Shown in pieces: positions 25,046 through 33,415 of a stretch of DNA of 64,000 bases. Numbering within the stretch: the first letter of the stretch is position 1; every line of letters begins with the position of its first letter. A program made the position numbers and the translations under genes. The stretch is from Bacillus sp. SB49 (GTDB taxonomy: Bacteria > Bacillota > Bacilli > Bacillales > Halobacillaceae), in NCBI RefSeq assembly GCF_000469135.2, contig NZ_CP048117.1:3013501-3077500 (forward strand), given 5' to 3'. Below the pieces are notes generated by a model that had not been told where the DNA came from, did no database searches, and saw only the letters and a program-made list of their open reading frames with translations.

Positions 25046-25119
25046 AAAGGGCGGAGGGAAATGGACAGGCTCCGGCCGCCCCGTGGAAAGCGTCCCATTT
25101 CCCGGAGCCCGGTGCTCCC
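25046..25119. repeat. Dispersed foldable repeat, copy A
   Basis: This GC-rich element can fold through GGGAAATGG/CCATTTCCC and GGCTCC/GGAGCC pairings. It shares the order GGGCGGAGG, AAATGG, GGCCGCCC, GTGGAAAGCGTCCCATTT with copy B in inverse orientation; a 12-base segment between CTCC and GGCCG is missing here. Confidence 0.75.
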
Positions 25120-25142
25120 AAAAACTTCTTCCTCAACAAGCT

Positions 25143-25170
25143 AAAAAACCTCCTTTTAAAAGAGGCTTTT
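25143..25170 (-). terminator. Terminator after the zinc-ribbon gene
   Basis: A short stem, CCTC/GAGG with flanking A/T pairing, is followed by six T residues on the minus strand. Confidence 0.6.
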
Positions 25171-25172
25171 CT

Positions 25173-25370
25173 TTAATCCAACCGTTCCGGATGCTCCACA
25201 TACCACTCCAATATGTAACCACAGCTCGAACAGTAATGTGAAAGGACCGGCGAAGATGTGCTCCGCGGATTTCCTTTCGGCAACATATGTACAGCGCCGG
25301 CTGCGGAATGAACGACGCCCTCTTTCACTTTCTGCCCGCCGCATTTCGGACAGGAGTCAGTCTTTATCAT
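25173..25370 (-). CDS. Small zinc-ribbon protein (65 residues)
   Basis: Two CxxC knuckles (CPKCGG at about residues 7-12 and CSSCGY near 49-54) make a zinc ribbon. The ATG at 25370 follows AAAGAGGGGATTCCG. The frame further upstream overlaps the next gene and lacks a start signal. Function unknown. Confidence 0.72.
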   Translation of the reverse strand: MIKTDSCPKCGGQKVKEGVVHSAAGAVHMLPKGNPRSTSSPVLSHYCSSCGYILEWYVEHPERLD

Positions 25371-25437
25371 CGGAATCCCCTCTTTCCACCTTATGGTATC
25401 TATACGTACGCGGTGGATTTCGGTTTCAACAATGGCG

Positions 25438-25716
25438 TTATTTTCCCGGAAGGTAGATGGACTTTCCATTGTTTAAAGGATGAAACAAGCCAATGGTATC
25501 CCGATCAGGTTCTTCCTCGTACAGATCGTGAACGAGGGGATGATCATGATCCTCGCTGTCTATATAAACGACTCCATCCTCATCCGGCTCCACCATGACC
25601 TCGTAAAGCCCCTTCCCCGTCAGCTCCTTCAGAATTTCGGATTGGCGGTCTTCCTCTTCCTGCAGGCGCTCGATCTCTGCCCACTTTTCTTCTTCTGACA
25701 TGTTTTCCCTATCCAT
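25438..25716 (-). CDS. Acidic hypothetical protein (92 residues)
   Basis: A strongly acidic protein with an N-terminal charged helix (SEEEKWAEIERLQEEEDRQSE) and a small C-terminal region ending in GKSIYLPGK. The ATG at 25716 follows AGAGGAGGGGATG. Not recognised. Confidence 0.65.
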   Translation of the reverse strand: MDRENMSEEEKWAEIERLQEEEDRQSEILKELTGKGLYEVMVEPDEDGVVYIDSEDHDHPLVHDLYEEEPDRDTIGLFHPLNNGKSIYLPGK

Positions 25717-25759
25717 GTCTACATCCCCTCCTCTTTTTTCTTCCTTTTTATCCCATGAA

Positions 25760-25996
25760 CTATTTCCTAATCCTATCATTCTTCCTATGCAAAAAAAAGA
25801 ACTTCTCTGTAGAAGACAGCTTACTTCCTGATAAATAATACCTGGCATTTACAAAGCATATTCCACCTAAGAGAAACAGTAGGACGATGGCCCAGCTGGC
25901 AATTGCCCCATAATCCCCGTGAAAAATGTACTCGTTCGTCAACGTGATGATAACCATCGCAGTCATCACAACAAACATGCCGATGACGTACTTCAT
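25760..25996 (-). CDS. Small two-helix membrane protein (78 residues)
   Basis: It has hydrophobic segments at about residues 2-20 and 31-51 and a basic C-terminus. The start follows GGAGGGATGATGG. It overlaps the upstream gene by four bases, so the two small membrane proteins are translationally coupled. Confidence 0.65.
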   Translation of the reverse strand: MKYVIGMFVVMTAMVIITLTNEYIFHGDYGAIASWAIVLLFLLGGICFVNARYYLSGSKLSSTEKFFFLHRKNDRIRK

Positions 25997-26184
25997 CCAT
26001 CATCCCTCCTTCCTCTATCTTTCATTCCAGCTTCCGTCAAGTACATCAAGATCGGATAAGCTGCGAGCACTAGTGCGAGCGACAACACGACCGGCACATG
26101 TTTATGTAAGAACGGACTGACCGCAATGACGACCAGAATATAGAGAAAACGGACGATATCCTTAACCTTTTTCGCTCTTGACAT
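25993..26184 (-). CDS. Small membrane protein (63 residues)
   Basis: Two hydrophobic stretches (FLYILVVIAVSPFL and VVLSLALVLAAYPILMYL) are flanked by basic residues. The start follows GGAAAGGAGGAG. It is coupled to the next small gene and may follow the MFS gene in an operon. Confidence 0.65.
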   Translation of the reverse strand: MSRAKKVKDIVRFLYILVVIAVSPFLHKHVPVVLSLALVLAAYPILMYLTEAGMKDRGRRDDG

Positions 26185-26202
26185 CTTCTCCTCCTTTCCG
26201 GA

Positions 26203-27453
26203 CTACCTTCGTGACCAGATTACCACTGGCAGGAGAACGAGTGATAATAGTCCACCACCGATGGACAGCGCAGCATATCCGGCGTGTGCGACCACCATTC
26301 CTGATAGGGCCCCGCCGGAAGCACCTGCGAGCGCAACGAACACATCAAGCGTCCCCTGTGTTTTCGCACGTGTGAACGGCGTCGTCGAGTCGATGATCTG
26401 GGCGGTACCGCTGATCAGTCCGAAGTTCCAGCCTAATCCAAGCAGCGATAAAGCAACGATTAAGAGCACAACCGAATCATCCGGAGCGAGCGCTGCCACC
26501 AGTCCTGCGAGCAGCAGTGTCACACCCGAAGCGATGCTCATCGCGGTACGGCCGAATTTGTCGACGAGGACACCGGTCACAAGCGACGGGAGATACATCG
26601 CTCCAATATGGAAACCGATGACCATGCCGATCTCCCGGAGTCCATGACCGTGATGCCCCATGTGAACAGGAGTCATCGTCATGATGGCAACCATCACCAT
26701 CTGGGTGAGCACCATAACCACTGCTCCGACCGCAAGTCCGCGCTTGTTAACCGCTGCAGCTACTGCTCCATCCCTTTTGCAAACTTCCTCCTGAACCGCC
26801 AGCTTCTTCGCCATCGTCAACGGATCCGGCCGCAGCATAACGAACAGAAACAGACCAGCCAAAAGGAAAGCCGCCCCCGATAAGAGAAACGGCCCGGCGA
26901 GTGCCGGGATACCGATAGACAGAGCCGCATTTCCCATGACACCGACAAGATTCGGCCCAGCCACCGCTCCGAACGTCGTCATCACCATCGTGATGCTGAC
27001 CGCGGTCGCCCGCTGCTTCCGATCCGCTAAATCCGTACCTGCGTAGCGTGCTTGGAGGTTCGTTGCTGTTCCAGCTCCGTAGATGAATAAAGCCGCAAAT
27101 AAAAGGAAGACGCTGTTGAAAATGGCAGCGAGCACCACCCCGGCTGAACCGAGGCCTCCTACAGCGAAACCTGCCGCAAGCCCTGTCCTTCGCCCGTACC
27201 GCTGGGATAACCTTCCGACCGCCCACGCGGCGACCGCCGACCCCAATGTAAAGAGCGCCGCCGGCAACCCTGCGTATGCATCGGTGCCGAGCATCTGCTG
27301 AGCAAGCAGAGCACCGACGGTAATTCCGGCTGCAAGGCCAGCGCCGCCGAGAATCTGCGATATACTGACGACCACCAATACTTTGCGGTACAACGTTTTC
27401 CGCTGTTCCTTTGACACGTGTTCAGAAGCTGTTTCTACTTTCTCCATTCCCAT
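26203..27453 (-). CDS. MFS transporter (12-helix, DHA-type)
   Basis: A 416-residue major facilitator with two six-helix halves. Loop motifs include GRLSQRYGRRTGL after helix 2 and VDKFGRTAM after helix 8. The central loop carries HMGHHGHGLREIG, an unusual histidine cluster just before helix 7/8. Substrate unknown; drug export is the default guess. Confidence 0.9.
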   Translation of the reverse strand: MGMEKVETASEHVSKEQRKTLYRKVLVVVSISQILGGAGLAAGITVGALLAQQMLGTDAYAGLPAALFTLGSAVAAWAVGRLSQRYGRRTGLAAGFAVGGLGSAGVVLAAIFNSVFLLFAALFIYGAGTATNLQARYAGTDLADRKQRATAVSITMVMTTFGAVAGPNLVGVMGNAALSIGIPALAGPFLLSGAAFLLAGLFLFVMLRPDPLTMAKKLAVQEEVCKRDGAVAAAVNKRGLAVGAVVMVLTQMVMVAIMTMTPVHMGHHGHGLREIGMVIGFHIGAMYLPSLVTGVLVDKFGRTAMSIASGVTLLLAGLVAALAPDDSVVLLIVALSLLGLGWNFGLISGTAQIIDSTTPFTRAKTQGTLDVFVALAGASGGALSGMVVAHAGYAALSIGGGLLSLVLLPVVIWSRR

Positions 27454-27616
27454 CCAGGCACCTTCTCACTCGTTATTCTTTTTTTCTATGTATAGGATCA
27501 TTCTATGAATCTATCGTTTTAATGTCCTTCTCCCAGCCAACTTTCCTCTTTCATCATATGTTAGTTAAAAGAGACGTCCTTTGTCTCTTTCATTCTATCG
27601 GAAAGGAGGAATGCTT

Positions 27617-28327
27617 ATGTATGCATCCGACGGGCTCCTCAAATCCTACAACCACAAAGAAACACCACCATCCCTGCTTATCCCGCTCCAGACGACAGGG
27701 GTAGAAACGGGCCTGCAGGTTCCAGTGAGCTTGGAGCGTCTATGCTTGAGCAATCAGATAGAACTGATCGCAACCGCGAATTGGCTGATCACATTGGGTG
27801 GAGCGGCTGTCCTTACTGCCTACCTCCCCATCACAGCGGAGCCGTTAACGACTCTGGAATCGACGGTAAACGTAATGGTCGAAGCCCCTGTCACGTTTAA
27901 CGTGTACCGCGATGAAGAACTGATCTTCACGACTACGGATTTCCGGACGCTTATGTTCCGGGCAAGGGTTCCCGGCGCCGTCACCTCCACGACGGAAAGT
28001 ATAAGTCTCTCTCAGATCGACCTCACTCCCGTGTCTACAAGCAACGGACTGCCGTCTGCTGCGACGACCACCTTCCAGTATATCGACACAAATACCACCG
28101 CCGTAAAACACGTCTATACGATCACCGCGCAGCTGGGCAGGTATTCACCTGTGCCGATGGTCAACTCTCTGCGAACGACAGATACCACAACTCCGCTGAT
28201 TCCGGTAAACTTCACCATCACCAGCTTTCAACCGATTGCGCTCATATCCTACACAAACTTCTCAGGGAAAGTCATCAGGAAACAAGATCCCTGCCGGAAA
28301 AGGAACGGACAGAACGAAAGGCTGTAA
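27617..28327 (+). CDS. Hypothetical beta-rich protein, Thr/Ser-rich, possible spore-surface protein
   Basis: A 236-residue protein without signal peptide or transmembrane helix. Its Thr/Ser/Val-rich strands (TTLESTVNVMVEAPVTFNVYRDEELIFTT and similar) suggest a jelly-roll-like structural protein of the kind found on Bacillus spore surfaces; this is a guess from composition. Start by AAAGGAGG seven bases before ATG 27617. It stands alone and ends before a strong terminator. Confidence 0.6.
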   Translation: MYASDGLLKSYNHKETPPSLLIPLQTTGVETGLQVPVSLERLCLSNQIELIATANWLITLGGAAVLTAYLPITAEPLTTLESTVNVMVEAPVTFNVYRDEELIFTTTDFRTLMFRARVPGAVTSTTESISLSQIDLTPVSTSNGLPSAATTTFQYIDTNTTAVKHVYTITAQLGRYSPVPMVNSLRTTDTTTPLIPVNFTITSFQPIALISYTNFSGKVIRKQDPCRKRNGQNERL

Positions 28328-28375
28328 AACAAGTATATAGCCCGTGACAGCCCAACAACTATAAATATCCTAAAA

Positions 28376-28411
28376 ATCAAGCCCTGCACACACCGACATG
28401 CAGGGCTTGAT
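28376..28411. terminator. Bidirectional terminator (13-bp perfect stem)
   Basis: Perfect arms ATCAAGCCCTGCA/TGCAGGGCTTGAT surround a ten-base loop between two convergent genes. Confidence 0.85.
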
Positions 28412-28416
28412 TTCTC

Positions 28417-28767
28417 TTATTTCCGAAGTATCTTCTCCATCGCTTTTCCCTTTGCCAGCTCGTCGATCAGCTTATCCATATACCGGATTTCCCGCATCGT
28501 CGGTTCTTCGATCTCTTCCACCCGCACTCCGCAGATGACGCCTTTGATCATCGTTCGGTTCGGGTTCAGCGCTGGAGCCTCCGCGAAAAAGGTCTGGAAG
28601 TCTGTCTGATTTTCCAGGACACCCTCCATTTGTTCCTGGCTGTAACCGGTGATCCAGCGGATGATTTCATCCACTTCCTCTTTCGTCCGCCCTTTTCTTT
28701 CCGCCTTGGCAACGTAAGCCGGATAAACCTTCGCAAAGCTCATCGAATAAATTTTGTGCTCAGGCAT
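28417..28767 (-). CDS. DUF2200 family protein
   Basis: A 116-residue protein carrying the whole DUF2200 pattern: [25 protein letters not shown], then [24 protein letters not shown], and [13 protein letters not shown], ending in [15 protein letters not shown]-like residues. Function is unknown across the family. The ATG at 28767 follows GGAAGGAGGG. Confidence 0.9.
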   Translation of the reverse strand: MPEHKIYSMSFAKVYPAYVAKAERKGRTKEEVDEIIRWITGYSQEQMEGVLENQTDFQTFFAEAPALNPNRTMIKGVICGVRVEEIEEPTMREIRYMDKLIDELAKGKAMEKILRK

Positions 28768-28838
28768 AAGATTCCCTCCTTCCACTGTCTATAGTTCCTG
28801 TATATCCAGCGTAACATAAAACACCTACCGCTATACTC

Positions 28839-28877
28839 AAAAAAAAGCGGTCCTTCCCAAAGAGAAGAACCGCTCCT
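28839..28877 (-). terminator. Terminator of the siderophore permease operon
   Basis: The stem AGCGGTTCTTC/GAAGGACCGCT is followed on the minus strand by eight T residues. Confidence 0.85.
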
Positions 28878-28887
28878 GCGCCATCCT

Positions 28888-29943
28888 TTATGCATTTCTG
28901 CTTTTGTACAAAAGAAAAATGAAGTAAGGGGCACCGATGGCTGCTGTAAATACACCGGCCGGCACTTCCAACGGAAGGAACAGCGTCTTTCCCGCGAAAT
29001 CTGCGAGCATGACGAGAATTCCCCCGAGCAGTGCCGCAACCGGAAGCAGCGGAGCAAAGCCCGTACCGACAAGCCTCCGTGCCATATGAGGGGCCATTAA
29101 ACCGACGAACCCGATGCCGCCGGCGAAGGCTACCCCGACAGCCGTGAGCCCGATGCTCAACAACAGCAGCAAGAGACGGCTCAACTTGACGTTGCTTCCG
29201 ACTCCCGTCGCAATGCCGTCTCCTAAGTCCAGGATGTCGAGCTGCTTCGTGACCATTGCCGTCACCAGCAGCAGGACGACCGCAGCAGGAAGCAGGATCG
29301 TCACCTGGTCCCAGTTGGCGGCGCTCACAGAACCCGTGATCCAGACGTTCGCCTGAGTCGCCTGATAGATCGGTCCTTTGATCATGAACAGCGTCGTCAA
29401 GGACTTCATGAACATCGACACTCCGATACCGATCAACACCAGCCTTAAAGCCGAAGTCGTCTTTTTCCTTGCGAGGAAGTACACGCTGAAGCCTGTGATG
29501 ACCGCGCCGATGAAGGCGGCAAGCGGCATCCAGTGAATACTTACCATCAAGGAATTGTTCTGATCCGAGAACAGCATCAGGAAGACAACGACAGCCACTG
29601 ACGCTCCACCCGTTATCCCGATGATGTCCGGTGATGCGAGCGGATTACGTACGAGACTCTGAAGGATGCCTCCCGCTACAGCCAGACAAGCACCGACGAG
29701 GAAGGAAACGATGATCCTCGGTAAGCGGAACGACTGGATGATCAATTCATGGTAGGCGGTACCGTTTCCGATCAATGTTTGAAAAACGTCAATCGGATTG
29801 ATCATCGTCTCACCGACCCCGGTACTGATCAGGAATACGATCGCTGCCGTCAGTAGCAGGATCAGGCTGATACGCAAGGCTTTTTTATCAATAAGAAAGG
29901 AAATACGCCCGTTCTTCGAGCGGATCGTTTTGTATCTATTCAT
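28888..29943 (-). CDS. FecCD-family iron-siderophore ABC transporter permease
   Basis: A 351-residue integral membrane permease of the BtuC/FecCD family: the LPRIIVSFLVGACLAVAGGILQSLVRNPLASPDIIG signature stands at about residues 73-108 and the ATPase-coupling loop FVGLMAPHMARRLVG near 275. It is the second gene of a permease pair, overlapping the first by four bases. The operon has a perfect Fur-type palindrome upstream. Confidence 0.95.
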   Translation of the reverse strand: MNRYKTIRSKNGRISFLIDKKALRISLILLLTAAIVFLISTGVGETMINPIDVFQTLIGNGTAYHELIIQSFRLPRIIVSFLVGACLAVAGGILQSLVRNPLASPDIIGITGGASVAVVVFLMLFSDQNNSLMVSIHWMPLAAFIGAVITGFSVYFLARKKTTSALRLVLIGIGVSMFMKSLTTLFMIKGPIYQATQANVWITGSVSAANWDQVTILLPAAVVLLLVTAMVTKQLDILDLGDGIATGVGSNVKLSRLLLLLLSIGLTAVGVAFAGGIGFVGLMAPHMARRLVGTGFAPLLPVAALLGGILVMLADFAGKTLFLPLEVPAGVFTAAIGAPYFIFLLYKSRNA

Positions 29944-30941
29944 GCGTCCTCCCTCCCTTTTCTCGCAATGTAAATGAAGAAAGGAATGCCGAGCATCGCG
30001 GTCATGACACCGACAGGCACCTCACTCGGCATGACGATGTACCTTGCTGCGATATCCGCGTTCAGCAGGAGAATCGCACCGAGAACGGCACTGTACGGAA
30101 GAATCCAGCGGTAATCGTTGCCGACCAGGTACTTCGTAATATGCGGCACGACGACGCCTACGAAAATGATCGGACCTGCGATGGCGACTGAACCCCCGGA
30201 TAACAGCACGACCGTAGCAATGCCGAAGAACCGGACAAGCGGCGTTTTCAGCCCGAGACCGTTCGCTACGTCATCCCCCATGACAAGGATATTGATCTTC
30301 CCGGCAAGGAAAATGCACAGGACGAAACCAACCGTCATATAAGGAAGCACCGTGATCAAGGATTCCAGCTTCCTTCCCTGCACCGATCCGGACAACCAGA
30401 AAAGCACTTCATCAAAGGCTGCCTCATTCACGACCAGCAGTCCCTGCGTCATCGAAGAAAAGAACGCCGCCATCGCCGCTCCGGCCAGCGTCAGTTTGAC
30501 CGGCGTCAGTCCTTCCCTCCCGGCAGAGCCGAGTATGTAGACGATCGCCGCCGTCACGCCTGCTCCGAGGAAAGCGATCCAGGTAAAGGCTTGGATATTA
30601 TTGATGGAAAAGAAAGAAAAAGCGACGACGATAAAGAAGCCTGCTCCGGCATTGATCCCGAATACGCTTGGAGATGCGAGCGGATTGTTCGTCAGCGCCT
30701 GAAGCAGGACACCGGAAACGGCAAGCCCCGCCCCGACAACCGTCGCAATCAGCGCCCGAGGAAGTCGGACATCCTGAATGATGATATGTTCATTGGAATT
30801 ATCGAAATCCAGGAACGCCTGATAGGCCGTGTTCCAGCCCGTGTCGGCATAACCGTACACAATGCTTGCCCCCATCGACGCAAGCATAAGCAGGACACTG
30901 CCGATAAATACAAGTGTTTTTGCTCTATTGGAATGGATCAA
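29940..30941 (-). CDS. FecCD-family iron-siderophore ABC transporter permease
   Basis: A 333-residue partner permease with LPRALIATVVGAGLAVSGVLLQALTNNPLASPSVFG at about residues 58-93 and the coupling motif FVGVVVPHITKYLVG near 265. The start is a TTG at 30941 behind GGGGAG. It diverges from the binding-protein gene at 31137, with two Fur boxes in between. Confidence 0.94.
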   Translation of the reverse strand: MIHSNRAKTLVFIGSVLLMLASMGASIVYGYADTGWNTAYQAFLDFDNSNEHIIIQDVRLPRALIATVVGAGLAVSGVLLQALTNNPLASPSVFGINAGAGFFIVVAFSFFSINNIQAFTWIAFLGAGVTAAIVYILGSAGREGLTPVKLTLAGAAMAAFFSSMTQGLLVVNEAAFDEVLFWLSGSVQGRKLESLITVLPYMTVGFVLCIFLAGKINILVMGDDVANGLGLKTPLVRFFGIATVVLLSGGSVAIAGPIIFVGVVVPHITKYLVGNDYRWILPYSAVLGAILLLNADIAARYIVMPSEVPVGVMTAMLGIPFFIYIARKGREDA

Positions 30942-31034
30942 GAGAATCTCCCCTACACCAAAGTGTTAAAAAGCGGAAGCCGCAAGCGTTCGCCACTTCC
31001 ATACAACCATTGAAATTGTATCAAACATTCTTAT

Positions 31035-31055
31035 TATTGAAAATGATTTTCAATA
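31035..31055. promoter_or_regulatory. Fur-type operator controlling the permease operon
   Basis: A perfect 21-bp palindrome (10-bp arms TATTGAAAAT/ATTTTCAATA around one G) in the AT-rich divergent region, about 95 bp upstream of the permease start. The core resembles the GAAAATGATTTTC form of Fur boxes. Confidence 0.75.
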
Positions 31056-31102
31056 TCGCCATTGACAAACGTATCATCTTTTTTTACTATATAGCTTAGG
31101 TA

Positions 31103-31121
31103 AATGATAATGAATATCATT
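31103..31121. promoter_or_regulatory. Fur box upstream of the binding-protein gene
   Basis: AATGATAAT-G-AATATCATT matches the 7-1-7 Fur consensus with one arm mismatch and lies 16 bp before the start codon, overlapping the region just upstream of the ribosome binding site. Confidence 0.8.
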
Positions 31122-31136
31122 CTTAGGAGGAGACTT

Positions 31137-32126
31137 ATGCGTACATATAAGAAGAGTTTATGGGTATTCTTATCCGTTCTTGCGCTGTTGTTCATTACCG
31201 CTTGCGGAAGCGACTCGGATAAAGAGGCAGAAGACACCAACAGTGGCGACGGCGGGGAATCGTACACGGTGAAGCACGCGATGGGAGAAACGGAAATCCC
31301 GGAGAAGCCGAAGAAAGTCGTCGTACTGACTAACGAAGGAACAGAAGCCGTCCTGGCACTCGGCGTCCAACCGACCGGAGCCGTCCAATCGTGGCTTGGC
31401 GATCCTTGGTATAAGCATATCGAAGCAGACATGGATGGTGTCGAGGTCGTCGGTCTGGAGCAGGAAGTGAACGTAGAGAAGATCGCGGAACTGCAGCCGG
31501 ATCTGATCATCGGAAACAAACAGCGTCAGGAAGCCGTCTATGACAAACTTAGCGCTATTGCACCGACCGTATTCTCCGAGCAGCTGCGCGGAGACTGGAA
31601 GGAGAACTTCAAGCTTTACGCAGAGGCACTCGGCCTTGAAGACAAAGGCGAAGAAGTACTTGCTGACTATGACGCGCACGTCGAAGAAGTGAAGACAGCC
31701 CTTGGAGATAAGACAGATCAGGAAGTTTCCGTCGTACGCTTCATGGCCGGAACATCCCGGATCTACTACAAGGATTCCTTCTCCGGAGTCATCCTTGACG
31801 AGCTTGGCTTCAAACGTACCGAAGCACAGACAGAGATGTTCGACGAAAGCAACAAAATGGGTGAACTTGCCATCGAAGTAGGAAAAGAAGCCATTCCGAA
31901 AATGGATGGAGATATCCTCTTCTACTTCACTTACGCCCCTCAGGACGACCCGGAAGCATTGAGCACAGAAGAAGAATGGACAAGCGATCCATTATGGAAG
32001 AACCTCAATGTAGTCCAGGAAGGAAACGCTCATAAAGTGAGCGATGCCGTCTGGAACACTGCCGGAGGCGTCATTGCAGCCAACCAGATGCTCGATGAAC
32101 TGCAGGAAATCATGACAGAAGAATAA
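31137..32126 (+). CDS. Iron-siderophore ABC transporter substrate-binding lipoprotein
   Basis: A 329-residue class III binding protein. A lipoprotein signal peptide ends in LFITACGSDS (lipidated Cys near residue 22), followed by VKHAMGETEIPEKPKKVVVLTNEGTEAVLALGV and LQPDLIIGN, typical of ferric-siderophore receptors. The ATG at 31137 follows AGGAGGAG. It is divergent from its two permeases. No ATPase gene is present, so it probably uses a shared FecE/YusV-type ATPase encoded elsewhere. Confidence 0.95.
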   Translation: MRTYKKSLWVFLSVLALLFITACGSDSDKEAEDTNSGDGGESYTVKHAMGETEIPEKPKKVVVLTNEGTEAVLALGVQPTGAVQSWLGDPWYKHIEADMDGVEVVGLEQEVNVEKIAELQPDLIIGNKQRQEAVYDKLSAIAPTVFSEQLRGDWKENFKLYAEALGLEDKGEEVLADYDAHVEEVKTALGDKTDQEVSVVRFMAGTSRIYYKDSFSGVILDELGFKRTEAQTEMFDESNKMGELAIEVGKEAIPKMDGDILFYFTYAPQDDPEALSTEEEWTSDPLWKNLNVVQEGNAHKVSDAVWNTAGGVIAANQMLDELQEIMTEE

Positions 32127-32150
32127 TAATCTCTAATAAAGGAAAGAACG

Positions 32151-32182
32151 AACGGCCGGGGAGCTTCCCCGGCCGTTTTTTT
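32151..32182 (+). terminator. Terminator after the binding-protein gene
   Basis: A GC-rich stem, AACGGCCGGGGA/TCCCCGGCCGTT, with a three-base loop is followed by seven T residues. Confidence 0.92.
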
Positions 32183-32187
32183 CATGG

Positions 32188-32361
32188 TTATAAGCTCATC
32201 CCGATCCATATAAGTAATGCCGAACAGACGACAGCCAAGATGACAAGACTTTTGGACCCGTCTGCCTTCGCCTTTGCACCGGGAAAATCACGGAGAATGA
32301 CCGCGGCCCAGCCTCCGATCACTAATAGAATGATGACGATGTTCCTTCCCATCTCCCCCAT
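32188..32361 (-). CDS. Small two-helix membrane protein (57 residues)
   Basis: Hydrophobic segments IVIILLVIGGWAAVIL and LVILAVVCSALLIWIGM are separated by a basic loop. The ATG at 32361 follows TGGAGGG. Function unknown. Confidence 0.6.
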   Translation of the reverse strand: MGEMGRNIVIILLVIGGWAAVILRDFPGAKAKADGSKSLVILAVVCSALLIWIGMSL

Positions 32362-32562
32362 CAAAACCCTCCATATTCGGATGTAATAGACTCCATCCAA
32401 TTGAAGTACCCTTCCACTCTCCCTTCAAACTACTGTTCACCATTGAGCAATTCGGCTCATTTCTATCAACAAAGGCGATGGTACAAGCGGGTAGGAGGTT
32501 TTTTCATAGATTATTAAAGTAAGAGACGTCTCCTACATTCCAGTAATGGAGGAGGGAAAATC

Positions 32563-32706
32563 ATGAACTTCTTACGAAACTTAGTTGCGGTACTGATCGC
32601 TGTCCTGTTTTTGCTGGGTCTTTTGGTCGCTGTTCTACTAGGATCCAGTGAGCAACGCCAGATCGTCATTAACTGCATTAATGAGATCCTGCGAACCATC
32701 AACTAA
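32563..32706 (+). CDS. Small membrane protein (47 residues)
   Basis: A single long hydrophobic helix (LVAVLIAVLFLLGLLVAVLLG) near the N-terminus and a short polar tail with one Cys. The start follows AGGAGGGAAAA, and a terminator-like hairpin follows. Too short for usual gene callers; function unknown. Confidence 0.6.
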   Translation: MNFLRNLVAVLIAVLFLLGLLVAVLLGSSEQRQIVINCINEILRTIN

Positions 32707-32710
32707 TCAT

Positions 32711-32745
32711 AAGGGGCTATGGATAAAACCACAGCCCCTTCATTA
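32711..32745 (+). terminator. Hairpin after the 47-residue membrane protein
   Basis: The stem AAGGGGCT-TGG/CCA-AGCCCCTT is followed by a weak T-rich stretch. Confidence 0.6.
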
Positions 32746-32766
32746 TTAGAGAAAGGGGAAATACCT

Positions 32767-33066
32767 ATGAGTAAATTCGATCAAATCGATAAGAACAATT
32801 CAAAAGAAACGAAGAAAGATTCGTCCCAAGAATTGAATCTGGATTCTTTGATGAATCTCGCATCCAAACTGACGAAAGAGGATGCTTTATTCAACAACCT
32901 GCTGAAAAACGATGCTGCAGACGACTTGGACCTGTCCGGCATTTTCGGTGACATCACCGGAGCTGCATCGGACACGTTTGAAGGGGTAAAGAAGGAATTG
33001 GCGGAAATTAAGACGGAATTGGTGAAGCTGAATACGAATATCGAGGCTCTATTGAAAAAGTCTTAA
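32767..33066 (+). CDS. Hypothetical acidic helical protein (99 residues)
   Basis: A soluble acidic protein whose C-terminal third (EGVKKELAEIKTELVKLNTNI) is a predicted coiled coil. The ATG at 32767 follows AGAAAGGGG. Not recognised; the proximity to the 47-residue membrane protein may be functional. Confidence 0.65.
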   Translation: MSKFDQIDKNNSKETKKDSSQELNLDSLMNLASKLTKEDALFNNLLKNDAADDLDLSGIFGDITGAASDTFEGVKKELAEIKTELVKLNTNIEALLKKS

Positions 33067-33068
33067 AG

Positions 33069-33101
33069 AAAAGAGGTTGATCCAGGGATCAGCCTCTTTT
33101 T
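33069..33101 (+). terminator. Terminator
   Basis: The stem AAGAGG-TGATC/GATCA-CCTCTT is followed by five T residues. Confidence 0.85.
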
Positions 33102-33175
33102 CTCATGCTTATATAGGTGTTCAGTCCATTGTATATCTCATTTGTAAAGTGTGAATGCGGCAGCCGGCGTTTCTA

Positions 33176-33397
33176 TCAATCGTTTTCCTCCGGTCTCTTC
33201 CCATCCCCCTGCTCGCTTTCCTCCACCTCTTCGTCTTCCAAATTTTCTTCCTGGAACTCATGGACGACCTGGCCGGTAATATGATCGAACGGCGTATAAT
33301 AATTGTGGATGGTTTCTTTCTTTATCAATAATTTATAGGCAACTAAAATAAGCAGCGACACAAAGGCAAGCGAGAAAACTGCCACGATATAAACCAT
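33176..33397 (-). CDS. DUF3951-like small membrane protein (73 residues)
   Basis: It has one N-terminal helix (about residues 2-24) then ETIHNYYTPFDHITGQ, which matches the small Bacillus DUF3951 pattern, and a very acidic tail. Function unknown. It lies 18 bp downstream of the M28 peptidase gene. Confidence 0.72.
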   Translation of the reverse strand: MVYIVAVFSLAFVSLLILVAYKLLIKKETIHNYYTPFDHITGQVVHEFQEENLEDEEVEESEQGDGKRPEEND

Positions 33398-33415
33398 ACA
33401 TTCCTCTCCCTTCCT

